64,000 bases of DNA from Effrenium voratum (lineage: Eukaryota > Sar > Dinophyceae > Suessiales > Symbiodiniaceae), in the NCBI GenBank assembly GCA_963377175.1, contig CAUJNA010001488.1, forward strand, positions 1 through 64,000, read 5' to 3'. The notes beneath the pieces are model-generated. The model was not told the DNA's origin. It saw only the letters and a program-made list of their open reading frames with translations, and made no database searches. The translations under genes and the position numbers were made by a program. Positions 12,924-22,411 of the stretch are shown here, piece after piece. The first letter of the stretch is position 1, and every line of letters begins with the position of its first letter.

Positions 12924-13900
12924 AGATGTTGATTGCGGCACGATGTGGGTTAGTCCCCATCCGTTGCTTGCATCTCATCGACACTATTGCGATGGAGCGA
13001 CTTTATATCATGATTTGAATTCGTGTGTCCAAGATGACTGAATGTGTACATGGTTACATATTCCGATGACTATGACGCTCTGGATATTCATGGATGGAAC
13101 TATTACCTTATGGATGATATCCTTTTCATTATTTATGCATTGTCCATGGTATCTGGAATGGCTATGATTTGCATTGATTACTCACCGATGTTTCTTTGCC
13201 GGAATTATGCAGACCGATTGCGAGCAGGCGCCTCTGGTGGACTTTTTTCGGCCAACCCATTTATGGATGACAGCTGCGCGATGCGCAAATGCGGCAGCTG
13301 GATTGTTCGTTGGTGGTCAAATGACGTGACGATTGTGTATTGTATACACCTGCATATGGAAGTGTGCTTCGATTGGTGGATGAATGTTTCACTTTTCGTA
13401 CAATCGAACCCGGCATGTTTCACAGCGAATGAACGGTGTAGTGATAGCAAGTAAAAGAATGCACGACACGATTTCGTAGTTGAAGCCGTGGCCAGTGGAA
13501 CGTTTTGTGGGGTTTGGACCGCATGATGAACAATGCGACCCAAATGGGGGATGTTAAAACCCTCTAGGCCCCGTGCCGAAATTGGGTAGCTGTTCTGAGG
13601 TCCATGTTGGTGTTGCTTCCCAAGTTCCATTGATCGCCATTTGGCTCAAGACACAATTGAGGTTCAAGATCTGATGTGTGACTGCATACATACGTGATCG
13701 GCATTGAGAGCGAAAACACTTCGCTTGCGCGGCATTTGTCAGGACTACTGTTGTAACTATCATTCCTTCTCCCTTACAACGTTTACACGGGTTCGGCTAT
13801 AACGGCATCGTCCGTATACACCTTTCTACGTGGTTGGTATTACAGCTGGAGGGTTCGGTGCATAGCGTCCCACGGGACGTCACCTTGCCGTCTCTTGACA
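12924..13900. other. 3' flank of copy 2 up to the viral junction
   Basis: Non-coding as far as I can tell. It repeats the flank of copy 1 (4989-6117) with a shorter middle. It contains the clearer spliced-leader relic at 13636-13650 and ends sharply at 13900. Confidence 0.8.
13636..13650 (+). other. Relic of dinoflagellate spliced leader
   Basis: GCCATTTGGCTCAAG differs from the spliced-leader 3' end GCCATTTTGGCTCAAG by one missing T. It sits where the 5' end of a third gene unit would begin, about 250 nt before the viral junction. Spliced-leader relics of this kind are known traces of cDNA copies re-entering dinoflagellate genomes. This is not an SL RNA gene: no donor site or downstream snRNA part is visible. 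Confidence 0.65.
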
Positions 13901-14014
13901 AAAAGACATACCATATAATCTTTTTACCATGCTATAATACTTATAAATAAAATCATTATCACTTCCATCATCTAATAAATTATCGAATTCTTCTTCAGTC
14001 AAGAACTTATTCAT
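13880..14014 (-). CDS. Small viral ORF cut by the left junction
   Basis: The ORF starts MNKFLTEEEFDNLLDDGS and reads leftward out of the AT-rich block; the last six codons and the TGA lie in array sequence beyond 13900. So this is the N-terminal part (about 38 viral codons) of a longer gene, with the break at the junction. It is acidic and has no recognised domain. Confidence 0.5.
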   Translation of the reverse strand: MNKFLTEEEFDNLLDDGSDNDFIYKYYSMVKRLYGMSFCQETAR

Positions 14015-14112
14015 TTTAATAAACACAAATATTTCTAAATCTTCATCAAGATTCTAGTATTAAATATTTGCTATTCATATCATCAATTTCGTTTATAATT
14101 TTATTGCAATTA

Positions 14113-14331
14113 TCACATATCATACATTTCACAAACACCATTCAAAAAACCTTGTTTAATTGGTAATTTTAGCATCTCACAGTCTCTACATTTATAACTC
14201 ATAAACTTTTCTCTGAATATATTTTTAGCATCAATATCTTCACGGGCTGTGTTACTATATTTACTATATTCACTGTCTGCATCACTATATTCACTATACA
14301 CACTTTCTGTATCACTTTCTGTATCGCTCAT
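14113..14331 (-). pseudogene. Small acidic/zinc-binding viral protein, frameshifted
   Basis: Start chosen at the Met of MSDTESDTESVYSEYS (14331), just after an AT-rich TATATAT tract; a Met 14 codons upstream is also possible. A Ser/Glu/Asp/Tyr-rich first third is followed by a zinc-ligand pair (KCRDCEM) and a second Cys group. In the annotated frame it stops at 14113, but one frame over the sequence continues with CMICDNCNKI to about 14055, which would supply the missing Cys pair. A one-base indel near 14125 is therefore likely. Function unknown. Confidence 0.5.
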
Positions 14332-14458
14332 TGCCCTAATATACATATATAGGTAATATTTCTTTAAATACATTTTCAGAGAAATTATAATCTATAGAAA
14401 TATTTTTACAACTATACTTACAACATATAAGATCTTACATGTTGTCAGTATAGTAAAA

Positions 14459-14586
14459 CTATGGTATCAAAGGCTTTAATCTATGTATTTCCATGGGTTG
14501 TATTCGTTTCTTCTGTTCCTTCCTTAACTCTTTTGTTGCTTTTACTTTGTCTCTGCATTCCTCTTATTCTTTTTCTTTCTTCCCAT
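14459..14586 (-). pseudogene. Small basic viral ORF, degraded
   Basis: Two overlapping short frames give Lys/Arg-rich peptides (MGRKKKNKRNAETK, and VKATKELRKEQKKRIQPM ending at the TAG at 14459). They look like one small basic protein split by a frameshift. No family recognised; the call rests on position and composition alone. Confidence 0.3.
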
Positions 14587-14598
14587 TTATATTAATAT

Positions 14599-14751
14599 TT
14601 ACATTTTATTTTTGATGTATTGTATCACAAACTTAATTATTTCTAAAACAAAATAGCATACTTTCTTGCATCTATTATCAGTTATAACAACTTGTTCTAA
14701 ATTCTCTACGTCATCTCTTATATCAATATAATCTGAATAGCTTCTATTCAT
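14599..14751 (-). CDS. Small viral ORF, 50 aa, unknown
   Basis: Intact ORF starting MNRSYSDYIDIRDDVENLEQ and ending at a TAA at 14599. The first half is acidic; the second half is hydrophobic and could form one helix (residues 31-47). It lies in a row of small leftward ORFs at the left end of the virus. No family recognised. Its AT-rich upstream stretch resembles those of the other viral genes. Confidence 0.45.
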   Translation of the reverse strand: MNRSYSDYIDIRDDVENLEQVVITDNRCKKVCYFVLEIIKFVIQYIKNKM

Positions 14752-14804
14752 ATAAAATAAAAAATATTAAAATATTTTCTAAATAACTTTAATATTATTT
14801 TATT

Positions 14805-15503
14805 ATGTCAGATGTTCCAATAATAAGCCAATAAACATAATTGAATATGAATTCAATCAATCTAAATATGAGCACGTGCCAAAATTACCATTTAGAAGTA
14901 TTATAGTTGCTTCTTCGACAGGCGGCAAAACAGTCTTGGTTCAGAACCTTATCTTAAATGTTTATAGAAATTCATTTGCAAGAATTTTTATATTTTCCCC
15001 CAGCGTTCATAATGACCCAACCTTTACAGGTTAAAAAATATATCAGGGATGAATTGCACGTGGATGATGAAAAAGAACAAATTTATTTTGATAATTATAG
15101 TCCAAGTGATTTAGAAAATGTAATTGAAAGACAGAAGAAAATACTTAATTATATGAAATCTAAAAAGATAAAGAAACTACATTCAATATTAATCGTTATA
15201 GACGATCGTGCACGATGCAGTAAGCGTAATTTGTTCAACACAAAAATACAATGTTTTGGCGCCTATCATTCGTTTAAATGCCAGTTCATTATATATTTTA
15301 GGTTGAAAAATGCCAGTGAATTAATGAGTTTTATTGAAGAAAACAGTGCCATTGTTGACAAACAGCAATTATTAGATATGTATCATCAAGCCGTTAATTT
15401 TGCTCCATATTCTTTTTTCTACGTGAATATGAATTCAATAGACATTAACAAAATGTTTGATATCATTTTTGAACAGGCATTTCAAATTACAAATGATGAA
15501 TAA
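14805..15503 (+). pseudogene. FtsK/HerA (A32-like) DNA-packaging ATPase, frameshifted
   Basis: This is the motor that pumps viral DNA into capsids. The Walker A loop ASSTGGKTVL is at about 14912-14941 and the Walker B strand SILIVIDD at about 15184-15207; the C-terminal part (IEENSAIVDKQQLLDMYHQ, then YSFFYVNMNS and DINKMF) has the usual PLV ATPase look. The start ATG at 14805 opens MSDVPIIS, but the frame must shift near 14836 to reach the Walker A segment and again near 15012 to reach the rest. The region after Walker B, where sensor residues normally lie, reads poorly and may be more damaged. At about 230 residues it matches the family's usual length. Confidence 0.82.
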
Positions 15504-15539
15504 AGATATTCTAATTTAATATAATATAATAATCTGCTA

Positions 15540-15787
15540 ATGAAACTATGTAGATGTGGTGGATTTTATCGTAGAGGTAATTACAATTTTCATACTAATG
15601 CTTGGATACATAAACTTTATAAAGTGTTAAAAAACGACCATCAGACGAGGAATTATTAAGATTTCAATATAATTTTGTTGATGAAGAAGATTTAATAGAT
15701 GTTATGTGTAGCAACGCCTCAACAAAATTACCCGAAAGTGATATGACAGATTATGATTCAGTAATGAATAATATTCATGTATGTTAA
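15540..15787 (+). pseudogene. Small viral protein, one frameshift, unknown
   Basis: Starts MKLCRCGGFYRRGNYNFH; the frame ends early at about 15658, and the neighbouring frame carries on as an acidic stretch (KRPSDEELLRFQYNFVDEED, then MCSNASTKLPESDMTDYD) to the TAA at 15787. A one-base change near 15632 would join them into about 82 residues. CRC at the N terminus could bind metal. Same strand as the ATPase, 36 nt after it. Confidence 0.45.
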
Positions 15788-15842
15788 TATTATCAATTTA
15801 AAATAATGAATAATTACATAATTGAACAGGTAATTTATATAT

Positions 15843-16004
15843 TTATTTGTCAGATTTTTCTTTTTCTAGTTTCTCAATTCGTGCCACACATTCTTGAAGA
15901 GATTTAATAATTCAAGTGTCTGCTCGTGTTTTTTCATCTATACTTAAAACCTTAATGTCTTCCAAACTATTATTTTCATTTTTTTTACTTTGAAAAGCAC
16001 CCAT
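15843..16004 (-). pseudogene. Small viral protein with N-myristoylation motif, one stop
   Basis: The ORF begins MGAFQSKKNENNSLED. Gly2 with Ser6-Lys7 fits the eukaryotic N-myristoylation pattern (MGxxxSK), which suggests membrane anchoring. After about 30 codons there is a TGA, then the same frame continues as a short coiled-coil-like tail (SLQECVARIEKLEKEKSDK). The total would be 53 codons. The lipid anchor is an inference from the N terminus. Confidence 0.45.
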
Positions 16005-16015
16005 TATATATAATA

Positions 16016-16801
16016 TTATTTAGATTTTAATTTTTCAGAGTTATAATTTTGTTTTTCTTCTCCGTCTTCTTCTTCGTCTTCAGTTGGTGCTGGTATTTCT
16101 GTTGGACTTTCAGATGAAGAACTATGAACAGTAATAGGTGGAGAACTATGAACACTAATAGCTTCATTTGATGAATTGCTACTGCTATTCCTGGTGTTAT
16201 TTGATTAACTAAATCTGCGATATTTATTGTTGTTGCAATTGCGCTATGTGATAAGTTTAATATTATATCTGCTACATTATTTCTATCATTTTTGTCAGTT
16301 TGAATCTTTTTTCTTCTTCATCGCTGTCCTCCTCGTCTGGTGGTTTCTTTGGCGGTGGTTCTGGCGGTTTGTTGTTGTCAAGCATTGTAGTAAAGGCTGA
16401 CACCGTTGCGTCGCGTTGGTTTTCAGGGTTTGTGTTGCTTGCGTTCTTGTTGGTTCATGTCTTTTGTATGCGTTGTGCCAAAAGTTTTTAAGCATTATTT
16501 TAAACATATTGTCTTGGTTTTCCTTTACCTTAAACGCTTCAAATGTCACATTTAATTGCTGATTTGCATCATTGTATAACTTTTCTTGAGTCTCTCTGGT
16601 TTCTGTGGCGATTGTATCTGTATTGGTTGCAATGTCAATAAATTCTCTCGGTATGCCTTTTTTCATCATTTTCGGTGGTTGTGTTGTTGTTGGTGTGTTT
16701 GGTTTTGTTAGGTTATGTATTGAAAAACTGTCGTCGTGATCATAATTATCATTGAACTTCTGCTTCTTTCTTTTCAGTATACTTTTAGTTAATATTATCA
16801 T
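16016..16801 (-). pseudogene. Viral structural-type protein, Thr/Gln-rich, frameshifted C terminus
   Basis: An open frame of 168 codons starts MIILTKSILKRKKQKF. It has a basic N terminus, a Thr/Pro-rich stretch, an amphipathic middle (ETQEKLYNDANQQLNVTFEA) and then turns into low-complexity Arg/Gln/Thr codons, a sign that the frame has been left. Downstream in other frames are NNVADIILNLSHSAIATTIN and a Ser/Pro/acidic tail (EAISVHSSPPITVHSSSSES…) ending at 16016. I read one gene of about 255 residues with at least two frameshifts. It lies among capsid genes on the same strand, so a virion role is likely but not shown. Confidence 0.5.
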
Positions 16802-16821
16802 TATTATTATTGTTTATATTT

Positions 16822-17794
16822 TTATTTCTTACCTTTACCCTTAAAACCTGCCTTGAGTTCTTCTATTCTACCTTTGCTTAAATTTGCTATCCAACCGCCG
16901 TTATCAATAGTGTCTAAAATCATATCCACTAAATATTCTTTGTATGTTCTCGCCCTGCCTCTGCCCTTGTGTTTCAATTCTTCCTGTATTTCGCTTTCTT
17001 CTGGCACTTGAATTCCTCTTAAGTAAAACTGAAATTTAATATCATTTACTCTTAAATTAGGGTTGTCTTTCCAGTAAGCGGGACTAATAGTATTATCTAT
17101 AGTTGTTTTAAATAGTGGCGTCATTGGCAATGGTGGTGGTTGTTGGGCTGTTGAACTTGATGCTCCTGTTGCTTGTTGAACTGGTGTCGCGTAAAAATTG
17201 TCATCTACTGCTCGAGGTGATAGTTCAACATCGTCTGCGCGCTTCGTTTGCTGGTCGTCTGCTACTGCTCTACCTACTGGCGCTTGGCGTGGTTCTGTTG
17301 GTGCTGATTGTCTGTTTGCCACCATTTTATGAAATAATGTCCCGCCCATCTCTCTTAAATTTGATGCCATCGCTCTGCCTACTTCTTCCGCTTTCCGCTT
17401 TGTTGCAGTTGCTATATCTTGTAATTGTGTATCTACCATTGCCTCGTGTTGTCTTGTCGTTTGTTGTGTTTGTATGCTGTGGTGTATCTGTATCCATCTT
17501 ATGAACTGCATATGTGTGTCCGTTTCTGTGTGCTTCCCGTCTCATCATTATCTCTCTCATTTGCCTGTGTAATATTCTCATTTGTTGGTCTTTCAATAAT
17601 TCTAAATGGTCGCTCCCGTCAAAAAAACTACCCTGAGGACTTGCTTTAAAAAAGGTAGCGTCTCTGTTAGGTAGTTTTCCTGTTAATTGTTCGTTCTCGC
17701 CTATTAGATTAGCGATTTCTTCATAGGTAGGTCGTCTCTTGAGTCCAAATTTTGCATATGGATTTATTAATTCTAAACTTGCTGTAGTTGCCAT
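16822..17794 (-). pseudogene. Viral protein of about 320 aa, one frameshift, probable virion component
   Basis: The 5' part (MATTASLELINPYAKFGLKR…, start 17794) and the 3' part ending GRIEELKAGFKGKGKK are two overlapping open frames; a shift around 17490-17510 joins them. The middle is coiled-coil-like (HEAMVDTQLQDIATATKRKA) followed by a Pro/Gln/Ser linker and a folded-looking C-terminal third (SPAYWKDNPNLRVNDIKFQF…). The start is preceded by the AATATTATAT box seen before many genes here. I do not recognise the family; its place just downstream of the capsid gene suggests a structural or assembly role. Confidence 0.55.
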
Positions 17795-17916
17795 ATTGAT
17801 ATAATATTAATTAGAAAATATTGTTAATAATATTTTTGTGAGATATATTGTTAATAACAAGATGTTATTGTTAATAATATTTTTGTGAAAATATGATTAA
17901 TCTATATCAATATATG

Positions 17917-18234
17917 TTAAGTAAATATTAACTTTTTTGTATCTTCATACCATTTATTTAAATGTTCTTTTGTTGCGTGTGGTAAGTTAGGACGATATAG
18001 TGCGCCCATCGTTCTATCCAGCTCATTTACATAGTTTGCTCTCTTATTTCCTTCGTCAATCTTTTTCCTTAATGCTACCGATGCTTCTTGTGAATTTCTT
18101 AATTTCATTTGTTCGTGTAGGTGTTCTAAATATTTTGTATCTTTTAGATCAAACGGACTATATTTAATTTGTGAGGATTGTAAAAATACTTTACCTTTAT
18201 TTTTTAAATTATTTCGTGTATGAAATTTATACAT
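17917..18234 (-). CDS. Viral protein, 105 aa, unknown
   Basis: Start taken at MYKFHTRNNLKNKGKVF (18234), after TATATA; an upstream Met in the same frame lies inside the capsid gene. The product is basic and helical (YLEHLHEQMKLRNSQEASVA). It follows the major capsid gene on the same strand with an overlap or very short gap, as in a capsid gene cluster. Intact as read. Confidence 0.55.
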   Translation of the reverse strand: MYKFHTRNNLKNKGKVFLQSSQIKYSPFDLKDTKYLEHLHEQMKLRNSQEASVALRKKIDEGNKRANYVNELDRTMGALYRPNLPHATKEHLNKWYEDTKKLIFT

Positions 18235-18259
18235 TATATATTTATCATAGATTATAATT

Positions 18260-19721
18260 TTAATCATAGAGCACAGATCCACTTTCCCTCAATTCCAGAA
18301 CAGACTCCGAAATCATGTGCGCAAATATTTCTCGCACATCTTCATCGGTTGTAAATGACTTGTTTGACCCAATCAATTTAAAAACGAGTAAGCCTCCTTG
18401 TTTCGTATTCTGGCCTGTAAAATGGGTTTGATTCATTTTCTCGAGCGATACGCCAATAACGAACTTGTCTTCTCTAAACCGCTTATATGAAATACTAAAG
18501 GCATCTTGGTCAGGGTTCATATAACTTAATGCTCGTTTTAAATAATATGCGGTTTCTGCCATTGATTGACATTCAAATTCTGGATATTTCTTATTATTAA
18601 TTTGTAATTGCCAAGTCAAATCTAATTCAGGATTTTGAAAGCCTTTACCGCGGAAACGCTCACGGCCAGCGCCATCAGGGTCAGCGCCATCAAAAATACG
18701 AGAATTAATCATAGGATTGTAAAAATAGTTCCATCTCTTATAAATATAATTATCGTGTCTGTAGTAATTATTATTATCAGCATCTACACCTGCTCTTGGC
18801 GCACGATACAATGTAATGAAGCAACCATTTAATTTAGGAGCGGGTTTAACAATATTCATATTAATTTCAGTTCCTGCCGCGTGGAATGATCGCGTCATAG
18901 TGTGATACATTGGAAATACTCATTTTAAACTTTGACCCTCTAATAAATGTTTCACTATATTATTGTTGACCACCTCAGCTCTAATGATTACGTTATTCAA
19001 TGGTGCTGGTGTCTCCAGTTGTGAAATAATAACCTTTGGCATCATTTTGAGTGCATCAGTCACGGTAAAAGGTGAAATGACTGGTATATGTTCATCTGAT
19101 ACGAGTGTAAATTCCAGTTCAAGTGGTGCGTAACGAATAGGTAAATATTAATTTGACTCTAACAGTCCACATACCGGTTTATGTCCTAATCGCATATAAC
19201 CATTAGCGCCGGGAATTCCTGCTACTGAATGGCGAGTATATCGCGATGTTAAATCTCCCCAGTTGTTATGGTCTTTTGTAGTTGGAAATGTAACTGCCTC
19301 GGGGTCGCATATGTGTGTCGCCAGTCATCATCCCAGCGAGGATTAGCACCACCTTCTAAATCGTCCATATCTCGGGTCTTAAAAGAATTATACAATATCC
19401 TGAACTTGCTGACCTCCAACAGTGCATCTATAACGACTGAAGAAGGATAACAAATTACCTAACGGTCGTAAAAAATGACTTCGTGTTCCGTCGGTGTTTT
19501 GAAGAGTAGCAAATAAACGAATATAAATCAATCAATGTGTTGTCTTCACCTGTTATATGAAATCTAATATTTTTGTTTCCTGCATTTGGATTATAGACAT
19601 TGCTACCTGATGGAAAATAATTAACGTGTCGTCGGTCTGTGATGTGTTGTGCTGTTTCTGGAAGTCCAAAATTTAACGAGTTAATCATTGTAGTCTCACT
19701 TTGTGCAATTGTATTATCCAT
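18260..19721 (-). pseudogene. Major capsid protein, double jelly-roll type (PLV), degraded
   Basis: Forms the capsid shell. The N-terminal part (MDNTIAQSETTMINSLNFGL, then HITDRRHVNYFPSGSNVYNP) reads from 19721 to about 19500. It then continues in other frames with LFATLQNTDGTRS, PLGNLLSFFSRYRCTVGGQQ, DMDDLEGGANPRWDDDW, TSRYTRHSVAGIPGANGYMR and YAPLELEFTLVSDEHIPVIS. The C-terminal 216 residues (18260-18910) are open and hold the second barrel (KRWNYFYNP, FQNPELDLTWQLQI, GQNTKQGGLLVFKL). At least four frameshifts or stops fall between 18900 and 19500, with a likely deletion near 19400. The phrase pattern is that of PLV capsid proteins from protists, as I know the family. About 480 residues in all, normal for the group. 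Confidence 0.85.
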
Positions 19722-19793
19722 ACTTATATATGATAAACTTAGATTTTGTTTTTTATTTTTATATTTTTCTTATGTGGACGCATTGCAGTAGAA

Positions 19794-19967
19794 TTATTTG
19801 AAGTTGTATTTTTTTATAGTATTTATTAGATAATTGTTTTTTGTATCAACTATATCTTTTATAGTATCATAATCTAAATTCTTATATTGTTTATCATATT
19901 TTGACGGTTCTTTTGTCAGTTTCTTCTCTAATGGAATTTTGTTTTGCTTGTCTTTATTTCTATACAT
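19794..19967 (-). CDS. Small basic viral ORF, 57 aa, unknown
   Basis: Intact ORF MYRNKDKQNKIPLEKKLTKE… ending at TAA 19794. Very Lys-rich, no membrane segment. It lies between the lipase-like and capsid genes on the same strand, and its start is preceded by AATATTAATAAT. No family recognised. Confidence 0.45.
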   Translation of the reverse strand: MYRNKDKQNKIPLEKKLTKEPSKYDKQYKNLDYDTIKDIVDTKNNYLINTIKKYNFK

Positions 19968-19991
19968 ATTATTATTAATATTATTGATATT

Positions 19992-20765
19992 TTATTGTTC
20001 TGGTGTTGAATTAGGATTAAACCCATTAGAAATATCAGTAGTAGGATTAATTTCAGTCATACCTTGTCTTGTCCAATTATTGAAACTGTGTTTATCTAAT
20101 AAATTATTGCTTTCTATTTCTCCAGTTATTGCCGCGTCATCAAACATTGCTATAGGATCTCCGCGATTTCTAAAGCGTAAGTATCGCGGGTTTTTCTGTT
20201 GATTACTTCCTGAAACAAAAGGTGATGAATAAACACAAGTAGCATATTGGTTTCCGTGTCTATTGTTAATTTCTTGTGCAACAGCCGAGCCGAGGGAATG
20301 GGGCACAATTCTAGTAACATCTGGATTTTTCCTTAATTCTGCCACTGCATCCCTATACCTTTCGCTTAATTGAATATTATGAGTAGGAAGGAAAAACAAA
20401 TCTGCAATGACATCATTGACTTTGTGATTTAGTCCCGTTTTAGCACCAGTGCCACATGTGTTGCCTATTCTTGTTATTCCATTCACGTTTGAATACGCGG
20501 CGTCTAAACCCTTGACATCATCAATTTTATTTTTATTTTGAACATTGATTTCTTCGGCGTAGCGTGTTTTATGTTTCATTATTTGCTTATCAAAATGTTT
20601 ATTGAAACCTCCTATTTTGTCTTCCAATTTCTTTTTATGGTTAAAAAATACATCTTCTATTAAATCCTTACCTGCAGTATATGCTTTATCACTTGCTACG
20701 CCTGCCATCATTTGCGTAGGCGTCCTGCCTTCAATAGCACCTAATAATAATTGTCTTCCTATCAT
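19992..20765 (-). CDS. Class-3 lipase-like protein (alpha/beta hydrolase), 257 aa, intact
   Basis: The nucleophile motif is RIVPHSLGSAVA (about residues 151-162), a GxSxG-type elbow with Pro in place of the first Gly. RNRGDPIAMFDD follows where class-3 lipases carry their Asp, and DKHSFNNW near the C terminus offers the His, so a Ser-Asp-His triad is plausible. The N-terminal 90 residues (GRTPTQMMAGVASDKAYTAG and a Lys-rich helix) may be a membrane-active or virion-binding segment. Lipase-fold proteins are known from PLVs and are thought to help breach membranes on entry; that role is inferred. It is one of the few long viral genes still open end to end. It diverges from the minor capsid gene across a 42-bp AT-only-like spacer. 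Confidence 0.75.
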   Translation of the reverse strand: MIGRQLLLGAIEGRTPTQMMAGVASDKAYTAGKDLIEDVFFNHKKKLEDKIGGFNKHFDKQIMKHKTRYAEEINVQNKNKIDDVKGLDAAYSNVNGITRIGNTCGTGAKTGLNHKVNDVIADLFFLPTHNIQLSERYRDAVAELRKNPDVTRIVPHSLGSAVAQEINNRHGNQYATCVYSSPFVSGSNQQKNPRYLRFRNRGDPIAMFDDAAITGEIESNNLLDKHSFNNWTRQGMTEINPTTDISNGFNPNSTPEQ

Positions 20766-20807
20766 ATAATAATAATTATATAATAATTTCTATTGTATAT
20801 TATATTT
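20766..20807. promoter_or_regulatory. Divergent viral promoter between lipase-like and minor capsid genes
   Basis: A 42-bp almost pure A/T spacer separates two divergent start codons. It contains AATAATTATATAATAATT and TATTGTATATTATATTT, similar to the AT-rich boxes upstream of most other genes of this element. It must drive both genes if they were expressed. Confidence 0.5.
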
Positions 20808-21550
20808 ATGAGTGATAGATTAACATATTAAAAATCTATGTTGATAGTGCCTACAGATTGCAAGAAAGTAATTCTACCAGCGATTTTATTATAGAACTTG
20901 ACCAAAACTTTGAAATTCCACCAGGAACAAAAATGTTCGTGACTGAGTGTTCATTCAGCACTCCGTTTTATACAACAGAGAAAGGGTTTTACGAACGCTT
21001 CTATATTATGTTGTACAATAGTTCCAATGTCTTATTGAGAAGCACTGCCGTTGATGTATCCGGTGAAATTTATTATGCCAATCAATTATCATTTAAAATA
21101 CATTCAGAATTAAACACGGCATTCAATGATATTGCACCTGACTTATTCTTAACAGTATATGGACAAAGCGAACGCAAAATGGAACTTAAATTAAATGACC
21201 CCCTAACTTACAAAATCAAAATACCTACAGATGAAACTTATGTAAATGGCGAATGGAACAGAGGACAGTTTGAATATGACAATTTAAGACCAAAATCTGT
21301 TAATAATTTATTAAGCAATTATATTGCCTATGATCCTGCGTCATCTTGGTTAAGTGGATACTTTAATTTAGTTCCTTTTCAGAATATATACATAAATTGT
21401 CCTCAATTAAGCGATTATAAATATTCAGCGCCTAATAATTTCAGCAGTTCAGTAATTAAAAAAGTTCAAATTAATCAACAACTTGGCGGAGTTATATCAG
21501 ATTTTATTGATGTAGGCGTAAAAATATTAAGAGACTACAGTTTAGAATAA
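20808..21550 (+). pseudogene. Minor capsid (penton-type) protein, one frameshift near the start
   Basis: The start ATG at 20808 gives MSDRLTY and then a stop; one frame over, the protein runs KIYVDSAYRLQESNSTSDFI… to the TAA at 21550. An extra A in the run near 20832 explains the break. The phrases SDFIIELDQNFEIPPGTKMF and FVTECSFSTPFYTTEKGFYE are typical of the PLV minor capsid protein, where peptides describe display of strands with 'bound' edges of a single jelly roll. The C terminus (QINQQLGGVISDFIDVGVKI) is a conserved-looking helix. About 245 residues. Divergent partner of the lipase-like gene. Confidence 0.72.
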
Positions 21551-21795
21551 CAACTTCAAGAAACGAATTAATTGCTTTTCACGGCGTTCCCATTTCCTTT
21601 AGCGTTTTGTTTCAATTAGATAACTAAATAAACCCCTAATTAATAATATTAAGAATATTACAAATATTAAATTAATAATATGAAAATTATTAAAAATATC
21701 AAATGAATAATATTCAATTATTAATATTAATATTTCTCAATTTGTCCATATAGACAAAATATCTAAAAATATAGACAAAATATAATATATTATAT

Positions 21796-22356
21796 ATGTC
21801 AGAAGTTGAACGTGAAATTACTAACACAATTGAAGCAGACGAGCCAGTAAATGAATTACCACCAATTGAAGAAGAAGCACCAAAGGCAGACGCACCAATA
21901 GAACCAACGCAAGAAATAAAACATGTAGAACCACTTAAAAAGAACTCAAAAACTCAAGCACGCAATGAAAAGAAAATAACCTGTCCAAAATGTGCCAAAA
22001 CTTTAACACTAAAATCTTACAGATACAGTCACGAACGCAATTGCCAAGGACCATCAGAATCTAAACCCATAAAGCCTAAACTGAAAGCAGTTCCAATAGC
22101 AAAACCCCAAAAGGTAGAACACAACGAAGTAGCGCGCCGCGAAGAAGAGCAACGTATTCCGCAACAACAGCAACAAAATAATTTAATAGTGAACACCCCA
22201 CCCCCAAGAAGATCGCAACCGCAACCGCCTCCAAACCCGCTACAAAATATAGCGCAGCATTGCCAGTTATTGCAAAATGAATATTTGAGACAGAAGCAAG
22301 AAAAATATAATGCATTAAATAAAGGTATATTTGGTTCAAGAGGAAAGAAAAGATAA
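21796..22356 (+). CDS. Zinc-finger viral protein, 186 aa, intact
   Basis: Order: acidic Glu/Pro-rich N terminus (1-50), one C2HC-type finger KITCPKCAKTLTLKSYRYSH with HERNCQG (about residues 62-86), then a Lys/Pro linker, a Gln run and a Pro-rich stretch, and a helical basic tail. The single finger suggests nucleic-acid or protein binding. It lies between minor capsid and fibre genes on the same strand and starts directly after ATATTATATATG, the local AT box. Family not recognised beyond the finger. Confidence 0.65.
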   Translation: MSEVEREITNTIEADEPVNELPPIEEEAPKADAPIEPTQEIKHVEPLKKNSKTQARNEKKITCPKCAKTLTLKSYRYSHERNCQGPSESKPIKPKLKAVPIAKPQKVEHNEVARREEEQRIPQQQQQNNLIVNTPPPRRSQPQPPPNPLQNIAQHCQLLQNEYLRQKQEKYNALNKGIFGSRGKKR

Positions 22357-22411
22357 AATATAATTATTATATAACCTACTATATAATGATATATAATAAT
22401 TTATAATAATT

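Larger units (their letters stand above)
8126..13900 (+). repeat. Tandem gene-array unit, copy 2 (the part matching copy 1)
   Basis: Near-identical to 1-6117 with scattered substitutions and small indels. The match stops at 13900, exactly where the sequence turns AT-rich. In copy 1 the same point (6117) continues into the 5' flank of the next unit, so the AT-rich virus took the place of what should be the start of a third unit. Confidence 0.92.

Noticed and set aside
13901..14100. Terminal inverted repeat of the virus
   Set aside because: I compared the left edge with 37300-37860 and saw no inverse match; the left end is cut within an ORF.
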